Source: Ascarosepion bandense (lineage: Eukaryota > Mollusca > Cephalopoda > Sepiida > Sepiidae). From it: a DNA stretch of 64,000 bases. The stretch's first letter is position 1. Every line of letters starts with the position of its first letter. Positions 1 to 13,500 of the stretch are shown here, one piece after another. The DNA lies in the NCBI GenBank assembly GCA_037127315.1, contig JBBBDQ010001688.1:3524501-3588500 (forward strand). The letters are read 5' to 3'. The notes under the pieces are model-generated. The model had not been told where the DNA came from. It worked only from the letters and a program-made list of their open reading frames with translations, and made no database searches. Both the position numbers and the translations under genes were made by a program.

Positions 1-2790
1 TATTAAATCTAATACTACGAGTGGAATAAAAGGCAAGAGAAATAAGATGAAAGAAATCCTAGTGAAAACTGAATAATAATTGACAAGGGTTCATGTAAGA
101 AATTCAAATATTATTACATCTAATACTACGAGTGGAATAAAAGGCAAGAGAAATAAGATGAAAGAAATCCATGGGAAAAATGAATAATAATTGACAAGGC
201 TTCATGTAAGAAATTCAAATCTTATTACATCTGATACTACTAGTGGAATAAAAGGCAAGAGAAATAAGATGAAAGAAATCCTTGGGAAAAATGAATAATA
301 ATTGACAAGGGTTCATGTAAGAAATTCAAATCTTATTACATCTGATACTACTAGTGGAATAAAAGGCAAGAGAAATAAGATGAAAGAAATCCTTGGGAAT
401 AATGAATAATAATTGACAAGGGTTCATGTAAGAAATTCAATTCTTATTATACCTGATACTACTAGTGGAATAAAAGGCAAGAGAAATAAGATGAAAGAAA
501 TCCTAGTGAAAATGAATAATAATTGACAAGGGTTCATGTAAGAAATTCAAATCTTATTACATCTGATACTACTAGTGGAATAAAAGGCAAGAGAAATAAG
601 ATGAAATAAATCCTTGGGAAAAATGAATAATAATTGACAAGGGTTCATGTAAGAAATTCAAATCTTATTACATCTGATACTACTAGTGGAATAAAAGGCA
701 AGAGAAATAAGATGAAAGAAATCCTAAATGAAAAATGAATAATAATTGACAAGTGGTTCATGTAAGAAATTCAAATCTTATTACATCTGATACTACTAGT
801 GGAATAAAAGGCAAGAGAAATAAGATGAAAGAAATCCTAGTGAAAAATGAATAATAATTGACAAGGGTTCATGTAAGAAATTCAAATCTTATTACATCTG
901 ATACTACTAGTGGAATAAAAGGCAAGAGAAATAAGATGAAAGAAATCCTAGTGAAAAATGAATAATAATTGACAAGGGTTCATGTAAGAAATTCAAATCT
1001 TATTACATCTGATACTACTAGTGGAATAAAAGGCTAGAGAAATAAGATGAAAGAAATCCTAGTGAAAAATGAATAATAATTGACAAGGGTTCATGTAAGA
1101 AATTCAAATCTTATTACATCTAATACTACTAGTGGAATAAAAGGCAAGAGAAATAAGATGAAAGAAATCCTAGTGAAAATGAATAATAATTGACAAGGGT
1201 TCATGTAAGAAATTCAAATCTTATTACATCTGATACTACTAGTGGAATAAAAAGGCAAGAGAAATAAGATGAAATAAATCCTTGGGAAAAATGAATAATA
1301 ATTGACAAGGGTTCATGTAAGAAATTCAAATGTTATTACATCTAATACTACGAGTGGAATAAAAGGCAAGAGAAATAAGATGAAAGAAATCCTTGGGAAA
1401 AATGAATAATAAATTTGACAAGGGTTCATGTAAGAAATTCAAATCTTATTACATCTGATACTACTAGTGGAATAAAAGGCAAGAGAAATAAGATGGAAAG
1501 AAATCCTTGGGAAAAATGAATAATAATTGACAAGGGTTCATGTAAGAAATTCAAATCTTATTACATCTGATACTACTAGTGGAATAAAAGGCAAGAGAAA
1601 TAAGATGAAAGAAAACTTGGGAATAATGAATAATAATTGACAAGGGTTCATGTAAGAAATTCAAATCTTATTATATCTGATACTACTAGTGGAAGAAAAG
1701 GCAAGAGAAATAAGATGAAAGAAATCCTAATGAAAAATGAATAATAATTGACAAGGGTTCATGTAAGAAATTCAAATCTTATTACATCTGATACTACTAG
1801 TGGAATAAAAGGCAAGAGAAATAAGATGAAAGAAATCCTTGGGAAAAATGAATAATAATTGACAAGGGTTCATGTAAGAAATTCAAATCTTATTACATCT
1901 GATACTACTAGTGGAATAAAAGGCAAGAGAAATAAGATGAAAGAAATCCTAATGAAAAATGAATAATAATTGACAAGGGTTCATGTAAGAAATTCAAATC
2001 TTATTACATCTGATACTACTAGTGGAATAAAAGGCAAGAGCTAAGATGAAAGAAATCCTAGTGAAAAATGAATAATAATTGACAAGGGTTCATGTAAGAA
2101 ATTCAAATCTTATTACATCTGATACTACTAGTGGAATAAAAGGCAAGAGAAATAAGATGAAAGAACCTAGTGAAAAATGAATAATAATTGACAAGGGTTC
2201 ATGTAAGAAATTCAAATCTTATTACATCTGATACTACTAGTGGAATAAAAGGCAAGAGAAATAAGATGAAAGAAATCCTAGTGAAAAATGAATAATAATT
2301 GACAAGGGTTCATGTAAGAATTTCAAATCTTATTACATCTACTGTTACTAGTGGAATAAAGGCAAGAGAAATAAGATAAAGAAATCCTAGTGGAAAATGA
2401 ATAATAATTGACAAGACCATGTAAGAAATTCAAATCTATTACATCTGATACTACTAGTGGAATAAAAGGCAAGAGAAATAAGATGAAATAAATCCTTGGG
2501 AAAAATGAATAATAATTGACAAGGGTTCATGTAAGAAATTCAAATGTTATTACATCTAATACTACGAGTGGAATAAAAGGCAAGAGAAATAAGATGAAAG
2601 AAATCCTAGTGAAAAATGAATAATAATTGACAAGGGTTCATGTAAGAAATACAAATGTTATTACATCTAATACTACGAGTGGAATAAAAGGCAAGAGAAA
2701 TAAGATGAAAGAAATCCTTGGGAAAAAATGAATAATAATTGACAAGGATTCATGTAAGAAATTCAAATCTTATTACATCTAATACTACGA

Positions 2791-4789
2791 GTGGAATAAA
2801 AGGCAAGAGAAATAAGATGAAAGAAATCTTATTGAAAAATGAATAATAATTGACAAGGGTTCATGTAAGAAATTCAAATGTTATTACATCTAATACTAAG
2901 AGTGGAATAAAAGGCAAGAGAAATAAGATGAAAGAAATCCTTGGGAAAAATGAATAATAATTGACAAGGGTTCATGTAAGAAATTCAAATCTTATTACAT
3001 CTGATACTACTAGTGGAATAAAAGGCAAGAGAAATAAGATGAAAGAAATCTTATTGAAAAATGAATAATAATTGACAAGGGTTCATGTAAGAAATTCAAA
3101 TCTTATTACATCTAATACTACGAGTGGAATAAAAGGCAAGAGAAATAAGATGAAAGAAATCCTTGGGAAAAAATGAATAATAATTGACAAGGGTTCATGT
3201 AAGAAATACAAATGTTATTACATCTAATATTACGAGTGGAATAAAAGGCAAGAGAAATAAGATGAAAGAAATCCTAGTGAAAAATGAATAATAATTGACA
3301 AGGGTTCATGTAAAAAATTCAAATCTTATTACATCTAATTCTACGAGTGGAATAAAAGGCAAGAGAAATAAGATGAAAGAAATCCTTGGGAAAAATGAAT
3401 AATAATTGACAAGGCTTCATGTAAGAAATTCAAATCTTATTAAATCTAATACTACGAGTGGAATAAAAGGCAAGAGAAATAAGATGAAAGAAATCCTAGT
3501 GAAAACTGAATAATAATTGACAAGGGTTCATGTAAGAAATTCAAATATTATTACATCTAATACTACGAGTGGAATAAAAGGCAAGAGAAATAAGATGAAA
3601 GAAATCCATGGGAAAAATGAATAATAATTGACAAGGCTTCATGTAAGAAATTCAAATCTTATTACATCTGATACTACTAGTGGAATAAAAGGCAAGAGAA
3701 ATAAGATGAAAGAAATCCTTGGGAAAAATGAATAATAATTGACAAGGGTTCATGTAAGAAATTCAAATCTTATTACATCTGATACTACTAGTGGAATAAA
3801 AGGCAAGAGAAATAAGATGAAAGAAATCTTATTGAAAAATGAATAATAATTGACAAGGGTTCATGTAAGAAATTCAAATGTTATTACATCTAATACTAAG
3901 AGTGGAATAAAAGGCAAGAGAAATAAGATGAAAGAAATCCTTGGGAAAAATGAATAATAATTGACAAGGGTTCATGTAAGAAATTCAAATCTTATTACAT
4001 CTGATACTACTAGTGGAATAAAAGGCAAGAGAAATAAGATGAAAGAAATCTTATTGAAAAATGAATAATAATTGACAAGGGTTCATGTAAGAAATTCAAA
4101 TCTTATTACATCTAATACTACGAGTGGAATAAAAGGCAAGAGAAATAAGATGAAAGAAATCCTTGGGAAAAATGAATAATAATTGACAAGGGTTCATGTA
4201 AGAAATACAAATGTTATTACATCTAATATTACGAGTGGAATAAAAGGCAAGAGAAATAAGATGAAAGAAATCCTAGTGAAAAATGAATAATAATTGACAA
4301 GGGTTCATGTAAAAAATTCAAATCTTATTACATCTAATTCTACGAGTGGAATAAAAGGCAAGAGAAATAAGATGAAAGAAATCCTTGGGAAAAATGAATA
4401 ATAATTGACAAGGCTTCATGTAAGAAATTCAAATCTTATTAAATCTAATACTACGAGTGGAATAAAAAGGCAAGAGAAATAAGATGAAAGAAATCCTAGT
4501 GAAAACTGAATAATAATTGACAAGGGTTCATGTAAGAAATTCAAATATTATTACATCTAATACTACGAGTGGAATAAAAGGCAAGAGAAATAAGATGAAA
4601 GAAATCCATGGGAAAAATGAATAATAATTGACAAGGCTTCATGTAAGAAATTCAAATCTTATTACATCTGATACTACTAGTGGAATAAAAGGCAAGAGAA
4701 ATAAGATGAAAGAAATCCTTGGGAAAAATGAATAATAATTGACAAGGGTTCATGTAAGAAATTCAAATCTTATTACATCTGATACTACT
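2791..4789 (+). repeat. Tandem duplication of a 999-bp, 9-monomer block
   Basis: Two adjacent blocks share the same ordered series of rare variants: actaagagt at about 2897 and 3897, tattacgagt near 3229 and 4228, gtaaaaaattc near 3311 and 4310, and ttaaatct at 3440 and 4439. The offset is 1000 bp before a single extra A near 3172 and 999 bp after it, that is 9 x 111. Similarity starts just after 2791/3791 and continues to about 3826/4827. The segment from 3438 to about 3826 also recurs at the very start of the window (1 to about 390). Confidence 0.85.
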
Positions 4790-5184
4790 AGTGGAATAAA
4801 AGGCAAGAGAAATAAGATGAAAGAAATCCTTGGGAATAATGAATAATAATTGACAAGGGTTCATGTAAGAAATTCAAATCTTATTATATCTGATACTACT
4901 AGTGGAAGAAAAGGCAAGAGAAATAAGATGAAAGAAATCCTAATGAAAAATGAATAATAATTGACAAGGGTTCATGTAAGAAATTCAAATCTTATTACAT
5001 CTGATACTACTAGTGGAATAAAAGGCAAGAGAAATAAGATGAAAGAAATCCTTGGGAAAAATGAATAATAATTGACAAGGGTTCATGTAAGAAATTCAAA
5101 TCTTATTACATCTGATACTACTAGTGGAATAAAAGGCAAGAGAAATAAGATGAAAGAAATCCTAATGAAAAATGAATAATAATT

Positions 5185-5295
5185 GACAAGGGTTCATGTA
5201 AGAAATTCAAATCTTATTACATCTGATACTACTAGTGGAATAAAAGGCAAGAGAAATAAGATGAAAGAAATCCTAGTGAAAAATGAATAATAATT
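5185..5295 (+). repeat. Reference satellite monomer, 111 bp
   Basis: This copy is a convenient reference: exactly 111 bp, common-type base at nearly every site. Variable sites relative to it are base 8 (g here; c in ggcttc copies), 23 (t; a in atacaaatg copies), 29 (c; g or a), 41 (g here; a in most copies further right), 49 (t, giving the palindrome ACTAGT; g gives ACGAGT and the only CpG), 62 (g; a in aagcaag copies) and 87-94 (cctagtg here). AATAAA occupies bases 55-60. There is no obvious internal subrepeat, though the segment from base 51 to base 99 is almost all purine on this strand. Confidence 0.95.
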
Positions 5296-6502
5296 GACAA
5301 GGGTTCATGTAAGAAATTCAAATCTTATTACATCTGATACTACTAGTGGAATAAAAGGCAAGAGAAATAAGATGAAAGAAATCCTAGTGAAAAATGAATA
5401 ATAATTGACAAGGGTTCATGTAAGAAATTCAAATCTTATTACATCTGATACTACTAGTGGAATAAAAGGCAAGAGAAATAAGATGAAAGAAATCCTAGTG
5501 AAAAATGAATAATAATTGACAAGGGTTCATGTAAGAATTTCAAATCTTATTACATCTAATACTACTAGTGGAATAAAAGGCAAGAGAAATAAGATGAAAG
5601 AAATCCTAGTGAAAAATGAATAATAATTGACAAGGGTTCATGTAAGAAATTCAAATCTTATTACATCTGATACTACTAGTGGAATAAAAGGCAAGAGAAA
5701 TAAGATGAAATAAATCCTTGGGAAAAATGAATAATAATTGACAAGGGTTCATGTAAGAAATTCAAATGTTATTACATCTAATACTACGAGTGGAATAAAA
5801 GGCAAGAGAAATAAGATGAAAGAAATCCTTGGGAAAAATGAATAATAATTGACAAGGGTTCATGTAAGAAATACAAATGTTATTACATCTAATACTACGA
5901 GTGGAATAAAAGGCAAGAGAAATAAGATGAAAGAAATCCTTGGGAAAAATGAATAATAATTGACAAGGATTCATGTAAGAAATTCAAATCTTATTACATC
6001 TAATACTACGAGTGGAATAAAAGGCAAGAGAAATAAGATGAAAGAAATCTTATTGAAAAATGAATAATAATTGACAAGGGTTCATGTAAGAAATTCAAAT
6101 GTTATTACATCTAATACTAAGAGTGGAATAAAAGGCAAGAGAAATAAGATGAAAGAAATCCTTGGGAAAAATGAATAATAATTGACAAGGGTTCATGTAA
6201 GAAATACAAATGTTATTACATCTAATATTACGAGTGGAATAAAAGGCAAGAGAAATAAGATGAAAGAAATCCTAGTGAAAAATGAATAATAATTGACAAG
6301 GGTTCATGTAAGAAATTCAAATCTTATTACATCTAATACTACGAGTGGAATAAAAGGCAAGAGAAATAAGATGAAAGAAATCCTTGGGAAAAATGAATAA
6401 TAATTGACAAGGCTTCATGTAAGAAATTCAAATCTTATTACATCTAATACTACGAGTGGAATAAAAGGCAAGAGAAATAAGATGAAAGAAATCCTAGTGA
6501 AA

Positions 6503-9500
6503 ACTGAATAATAATTGACAAGGGTTCATGTAAGAAATTCAAATATTATTACATCTAATACTACGAGTGGAATAAAAGGCAAGAGAAATAAGATGAAAGA
6601 AATCCTTGGGAAAAATGAATAATAATTGACAAGGCTTCATGTAAGAAATTCAAATCTTATTACATCTGATACTACTAGTGGAATAAAAGGCAAGAGAAAT
6701 AAGATGAAAGAAATCCTTGGGAAAAATGAATAATAATTGACAAGGGTTCATGTAAGAAATTCAAATCTTATTACATCTGATACTACTAGTGGAATAAAAG
6801 GCAAGAGAAATAAGATGAAAGAAATCCTTGGGAATAATGAATAATAATTGACAAGGGTTCATGTAAGAAATTCAATTCTTATTATATCTGATACTACTAG
6901 TGGAATAAAAGGCAAGAGAAATAAGATGAAAGAAATCCTAGTGAAAAATGAATAATAATTGACAAGGGTTCATGTAAGAAATTCAAATCTTATTACATCT
7001 GATACTACTATTGGAATAAAAGGCAAGAGAAATAAGATGAAAGAAATCCTTGGGAAAAATGAATAATAATTGACAAGGGTTCATGTAAGAAATTCAAATC
7101 TTATTACATCTGATACTACTAGTGGAATAAAAGGCAAGAGAAATAAGATGAAAGAAATCCTAATGAAAATGAATAATAATTGACAAGGGTTCATGTAAGA
7201 AATTCAAACCTTATTACATCTGATACTAGTAGTGGAATAAAAGGCAAGAGAAATAAGATGAAAGAAATCCTAGTGAAAAATGAATAATAATTGACAAGGG
7301 TTCATGTAAGAAATTCAAATCTTATTACATCTGATACTACTAGTGGAATAAAAGGCAAGAGAAATAAGATGAAAGAAATCCTTGGGAAAAATGAATAATA
7401 ATTGACAAGGGTTCATGTAAGAAATTCAAATCCTATTACATCTGATACTACTAGTGGAATAAAAGGCAAGAGAAATAAGATGAAAGAAATCCTTGGGAAA
7501 AATGAATAATAATTGACAAGGGTTCATGTAATAAATTCAATTCTTATTACATCTGATACTACTAGTGGAATAAAAGGCAAGAGAAATAAGATGAAAGAAA
7601 TCCTAGTGGAAAATGAAAAATAATTGACAAGGGTTCATGTAAGAAATTCAAATCTTATTACATCTGATACTACTAGTGGAATAAAAGGCTAGAGAAATAA
7701 GATGAAAGAAATCCTAGTGAAATATGAATAATAATTGACAAGGGTTCATGTAAGAAATTCAAATCTTATTACATCTAATACTACTAGTGGAATAAAAGGC
7801 AAGAGAAATAAGATGAAAGAAATCCTAGTGAAAAATGAATAATAATTGACAAGGGTTCATGTAAGAAATTCAAATCTTATTACATCTGATACTACTAGTG
7901 GAATAAAAGGCAAGAGAAATAAGATGAAATAAATCCTTGGGAAAAATGAATAATAATTGACAAGGGTTCATGTAAGAAATTCAAATCTTATTACATCTAA
8001 TACTACTAGTGGAATAAAAGGCAAGAGAAATAAGATGAAAGAAATCCTAGTGAAAAATGAATAATAATTGACAAGGCTTCATGTAAGAAATTCAAATCTT
8101 ATTACATCCAATACTACGAGTGGAAGAAAAGGCAAGAGAAATAAGATGAAAGAAATCCTTGGGAAAAATGAATAATAATTGACAAGGCTTCATGTAAGAA
8201 ATTCAAATATTATTACATCTAATACTACTAGTGGAATAAAAGGCAAGAGAAATAAGATGAAAGAAATCCTAGTGAAAAATGAATAATAATTGACAAGGGT
8301 TCATGTAAGAAATTCAAATCTTATTACATCTAATACTACTAGTGGAATAAAAGGCAAGAGAAATAAGATGAAAGAAATCCTTGTGAAAAATGAATAATAA
8401 TTGACAAGGCTTCATGTAAGAAATTCAAATCTTATTACATCTAATACTACAAGTGGAATAAAAGGCAAGAGAAATAAGATGAAAGAAATCCTTGGGAAAA
8501 ATGAATAATAATTGACAAGGGTTCATGTAAGAAATACAAATGTTATTACATCTAATACTACGAGTGGAATAAAAGGCAAGAGAAATAAGATGAAAGAAAT
8601 CCTAGTGAAAAATGAATAATAATTGACAAGGGTTCATGTAAGAAATTCAAATCTTATTACATCTAATACTACGAGTGGAATAAAAGGCAAGAGAAATAAG
8701 ATGAAAGAAATCGTTGGGAAAAATGAATAATAATTGACAAGGCTTCATGTAAGAAATTCAAATCTTATTACATCTAATACTACTAGTGGAATAAAAGGCA
8801 AGAGAAATAAGATGAAAGAAATCCTAGTGAAAAATGAATAATAATTGACAAGGGTTCATGTAAGAAATTCAAATCTTATTACATCTAATACTACGAGTGG
8901 AATAAAAGGCAAGAGAAATAAGATGAAAGAAATCCTTGGGAAAAATGAATAATAATTGACAAGGCTTCATGTAAGAAATTCAAATCTTATTACATCTAAT
9001 ACTACGAGTGGAATAAAAGGCAAGAGAAATAAGATGAAAGAAATCCTTGGGAAAAATGAATAATAATTGACAAGGGTTCATGTAAGAAATACAAATGTTA
9101 TTACATCTAATACTACGAGTGGAATAAAAGGCAAGAGAAATAAGATGAAAGAAATCCTAGTGAAAAATGAATAATAATTGACAAGGATTCATGTAAGAAA
9201 TTCAAATCTTATTACATCTAATACTACGAGTGGAATAAAAGGCAAGAGAAATAAGATGAAAGAAATCCTTGGGAAAAATGAATAATAATTGACAAGGGTT
9301 CATGTAAGAAATTCAAATGTTATTACATCTAATACTACGAGTGGAATAAAAGGCAAGAGAAATAAGATGAAAGAAATCCTTGGGAAAAATGAATAATAAT
9401 TGACAAGGGTTCATGTAAGAAATACAAATGTTATTACATCTAATACTACGAGTGGAATAAAAGGCAAGAGAAATAAGATGAAAGAAATCCTAGTGAAAAA

Positions 9501-9720
9501 TGAATAATAATTGACAAGGGTTCATGTAAGAAATTCAAATCTTATTACATCTAATACTACGAGTGGAATAAAAGGCAAGAGAAATAAGATGAAAGAAATC
9601 CTTGGGAAAAATGAATAATAATTGACAAGGCTTCATGTAAGAAATTCAAATCTTATTACATCTCATACTACGAGTGGAATAAAAGGCAAGAGAAATAAGA
9701 TGAAAGAAATCCTAGTGAAA
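6503..9720 (+). repeat. 29-monomer HOR unit, about 3.22 kb
   Basis: The actgaataat variant at 6503 returns at 9721, 3218 bp later, against 29 x 111 = 3219. The same variant at 68 is 6435 bp upstream of 6503, close to two units (6438). Independent markers in this block give matching distances: gaataatgaa 1621 to 4834 (3213 bp), and actaagagt 2897 to about 6118 (3221 bp). The small differences are explained by visible short deletions, for example gagctaag near 2040. Confidence 0.75.
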
Positions 9721-10416
9721 ACTGAATAATAATTGACAAAGGTTCATGTAAGAAATTCAAATATTATTACATCTAATACTACGAGTGGAATAAAAGGCAA
9801 GAGAAATAAGATGAAAGAAATCCTTGGGAAAAATGAATAATAATTGACAAGGCTTCATGTAAGAAATTCAAATCTTATTACATCTGATACTACTAGTGGA
9901 ATAAAAGGCAAGAGAAATAAGATGAAAGAAATCCTTGGGAAAAATGAATAATAATTGACAAGGGTTCATGTAAGAAATTCAAATCTTATTACATCTGATA
10001 CTACTAGTGGAATAAAAGGCAAGAGAAAGAAGATGAAAGAAATCCTAATGAAAAATGAATAATAAATGACAAGGGTTCATGTAAGAAATTCAAATCTTAT
10101 TACATCTGATACTACTAGTGGAATAAAAGGCAAGAGATATAAGATGAAAGAAATCCTAGTGAAAAATGAATAATAATTGACAAGGGTTCATGTAAGAAAT
10201 TCAAATCTTATTACATCTGATACTACTAGTGGAATAAAAGGCAAAAGAAATAAGATGAAAGAAATCCTTGGGAAAAATGAATAATAATTGACAAGGGTTC
10301 ATGTAAGAAATTCAAATCTTATTACATCTGATACTACTAGTGGAATAAAAGGCAAGAGAAATAAGATGAAAGAAATCCTTGGGAAAAATGAATAATAATT
10401 GACAAGGGTTCATGTA
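7531..10416 (+). repeat. 26-monomer HOR spacing, 2886 bp
   Basis: Two rare markers, ataaattcaattc (7531 and 10417) and aggctagag (7686 and 10572), are each separated by exactly 2886 bp = 26 x 111, with their order and 155-bp mutual distance preserved. Because the 29-monomer spacing seen at 6503/9721 differs by exactly three monomers, one copy has probably gained or lost three whole monomers between these markers. Confidence 0.8.
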
Positions 10417-11220
10417 ATAAATTCAATTCTTATTACATCTGATACTACTAGTGGTATAAAAGGCAAGAGAAATAAGATGAAAGAAATCCTAGTGAAAAAT
10501 GAATAATAATTGACAAGGGTTCATGTAAGAAATTCAAATCTTATTACATCTGATACTACTAGTGGAATAAAAGGCTAGAGAAATAAGATGAAAGAAATCC
10601 TAGTGAAAAATGAATAATAATTGACAAGGGTTCATGTAAGAAATTCAAATCTTATTACATCTAATACTACGAGTGGAATAAAAGGCAAGAGAAATAAGAT
10701 GAAAGAAATCCTAGTGAAAAATGAATAATAATTGACAAGGGTTCATGTAAGAAATTCAAATCTTATTACATCTGATACTACTAGTGGAATAAAAGGCAAG
10801 AGAAATAAGATGAAATAAATCCTTGGGAAAAATGAATAATAATTGACAAGGGTTCATGTAAGAAATTCAAATCTTATTACATCTAATACTACTAGTGGAA
10901 TAAAAGGCAAGAGAAATAAGATGAAAGAAATCCTTGGGAAAAATGAATAATAATTGACAAGGCTTCATGTAAGAAATTCAAATATTATTACATCTAATAC
11001 TACGAGTGGAATAAGAGGCAAGAGAAATAAGATGAAAGAAATCCTTGGGAAAAATGAATAATAATTGACAAGGCTTCATGTAAGAAATTCAAATCTTATT
11101 ACATCTAATACTACGAGTGGAATAAAAGGCAAGAGAAATAAGATGAAAGAAATCCTTGGGAAAAATGAATAATAATTGACAAGGCTTCATGTAAGAAAGT
11201 CAAATATTATTACATCTAAT

Positions 11221-13500
11221 ACTACGAGGAATAAAAGGCAAGAGAAATAAGATGAAAGAAATCCTTGGGAAAAAATGAATAATAGTTGACAAGGGTTCAT
11301 GTAAGAAATACAAATGTTATTACATCTAATACTACGAGTGGAATAAAAGGCAAGAGAAATAAGATGAAAGAAATCCTAGTGAAAAATGAATAATAATTGA
11401 CAAGGGTTCATGTAAGAAATTCAAATCTTATTACATCTAATACTACGAGTGGAATAAAAGGCAAGAGAAATAAGATGAAAGAAATCCTTGGGAAAAATGA
11501 ATACAAATTGACAAGGCTTCATGTAAGAAATTCAAACCTTATTACATCTAATACTACGAGTGGAATAAAAGGCAAGAGAAATAAGATGAAAGAAATCCTA
11601 TGAAAAAAATGAATAATAATTGACAAGGGTTCATGTAAGAAATTCAAATCTTATTACATCTAATACTACGAGTGGGATAAAAGGCAAGAGAAATAAGATG
11701 AAAGAAATCCTTGGGAAAAATGAATAATAATTGACAAGGCTTCATGTAAGAAATTCAAATCTTATACATCTAATACTACGAGTGGAATAAAAGGCAAGAG
11801 AAATAAGATGAAAGAAATCCTGGGAAAAAAATGAATAATAATTGACAAGGGTTCATGTAAGAAATACAAATGTTATTACATCTAATACTACTAGTGAAAT
11901 AAAAGGCAAGAGAAATAAGATGAAAGAAATCCAGTAAAAAAATGAATAATAATTCTAGATGACAAGGATTCATGTAAGAAATTCAAATCTTATTACATCT
12001 AATACTACGAGTGGAATAAAAGGCAAGAGAAATAAGATGAAAGAAATCTTATTGAAAAATGAATAATAATTGACAAGGGTTCATGTAAGAAATTCAAAAT
12101 GTTATTACATCTACTACGAGTGGAATAAAAGGCAAGAGAAATAAGATGAAAGAAATCCTTGGGAAAATGAATAATAATTGACAAGGGTTCATGTAAGAAA
12201 TACAAATGTTATTACATCTAATACTACGAGTGGAATAAAAGGCAAGAGAAATAAGATGAAAGAAATCCTAGTGAAAAATGAATAATAATTGACAAGGGTT
12301 CATGTAAGAAATTCAAATCTTATTACATTCACTACGAGTGGAATAAAGGCAAAGAGAAATAAGATGAAAGAAACCTTGGGAAAAAATGAAAAATAATTGA
12401 CAAGGCTTCATGTAAGAAATTCAAATCTTATTATACCTAATACTAAGAGGAATAAAAGGCAAGAGAAATAAGATGAAAGAAATCCTAGTGAAAAATGAAT
12501 AATAATTGACAAGGGTTCATGTAAGAAATTCAAATATTATTACATCTAATACTACGAGTGGAATAAAAGGCAAGAGAAATAAGATGAAAGAAATCCTTGG
12601 GAAAAATGAATAATAATTGACAAGGCTTCATGTAAGAAATTCAAATCTTATTACATCTAATACTACGAGTGGAATAAAAGGCAAGAGAAATAAGATGAAA
12701 GAAATCCTTGGGAAAAATGAATAATAATTGACAAGGGTTCATGTAAGAAATACAAATGTTATTACATCTAATAATACGAGTGGAATAAAAGGCAAGAGAA
12801 ATAAGATGAAAGAAATCCTAGTGAAAAATGAATAATAATTGACAAGGGTTCATGTAAGAAATACAAATGTTATTACATCTAATACTACGAGTGGAATAAA
12901 AAGGCAAGGAGAAATAAGATGAAGAAATCCTAGTGAAAAATGAATAATAATTGACAAGGATTCATGTAAGAAATTCAAATCTTATTACATCTAATACTAC
13001 GAGTGGAATAAAAGGCAAGAGAAATAAGATGAAAGAAATCTTATTGAAAAATGAATAATAATTGACAAGGGTTCATGTAAGAAATTCAAATGTTATTACA
13101 TTTAATACTACGAGTGGAATATAAGGCAAGAGAAATAAGATGAAAGAAATCCTTGGGAAAAATGAATAATAATTGACAAGGCTTCATGTAAGAAATTCAA
13201 ATCTTATTACATCTAATACTACGAGTCGAATAAAGGCAAGAGAAATAAGATGAAAGAAATCTTATTGAAAAATGAATAATAATTGACAAGGGTTCCAGTA
13301 AGAAATTCAAATCTTATTACATCTAATACTACTAGTGGAATAAAGGCAAGAGAAATAGGATGAAAGAAATCCTTGGGAAAAATGAATAATAATTGACAAG
13401 GCTTCATGTAAGAAATTCAAATCTTATTACATCTAATACTACGAGTGGAATAAAAGGCAAGAGAAATAAGATGAAAGAAATCCTAGTGAAAAATGAATAA
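11221..13500 (+). repeat. Satellite block 2: transitional, ACGAGT-rich
   Basis: Mostly aatactACGAGT monomers, many with the atacaaatg variant (base 23 a, base 29 g). Small indels become common: loss of gt in cgaggaataa near 11226, atacaaattg near 11503, an insertion in aattctagatgac near 11951, and shortened acatctactacg near 12111. In the minus-strand frame, base 23 = a converts a recurrent TGA stop to TGT, which accounts for the longer chance open frames here. Marker variants at 13101 and 13221 start the super-repeat listed separately. Confidence 0.8.

Larger units (their letters stand above)
1..11220 (+). repeat. Satellite block 1: low-indel, gata/ACTAGT-rich
   Basis: About 100 monomers, most exactly 111 bp. 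Two classes alternate in runs: gatactACTAGT monomers ending cctagtg, ccttggg or cctaatg, and aatactACGAGT monomers. Rare variants repeat at long range and define higher-order spacing: the actgaataat variant at 68, 3505, 4504, 6503 and 9721; the gaataatgaa variant at 397, 1621, 4834 and 6833; the aggctagag variant at 1031, 7686 and 10572. Low indel density compared with the rest of the window suggests either recent homogenisation or better consensus quality here. No gene is seen. Confidence 0.9.

Noticed and set aside
11397..11603. Plus-strand open frame of 68 codons
   Set aside because: In nearly every monomer this frame ends at the taataa in gaataataatt. Here an altered tail (aatacaaattg near 11502) removes it once. 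It is a chance extension.
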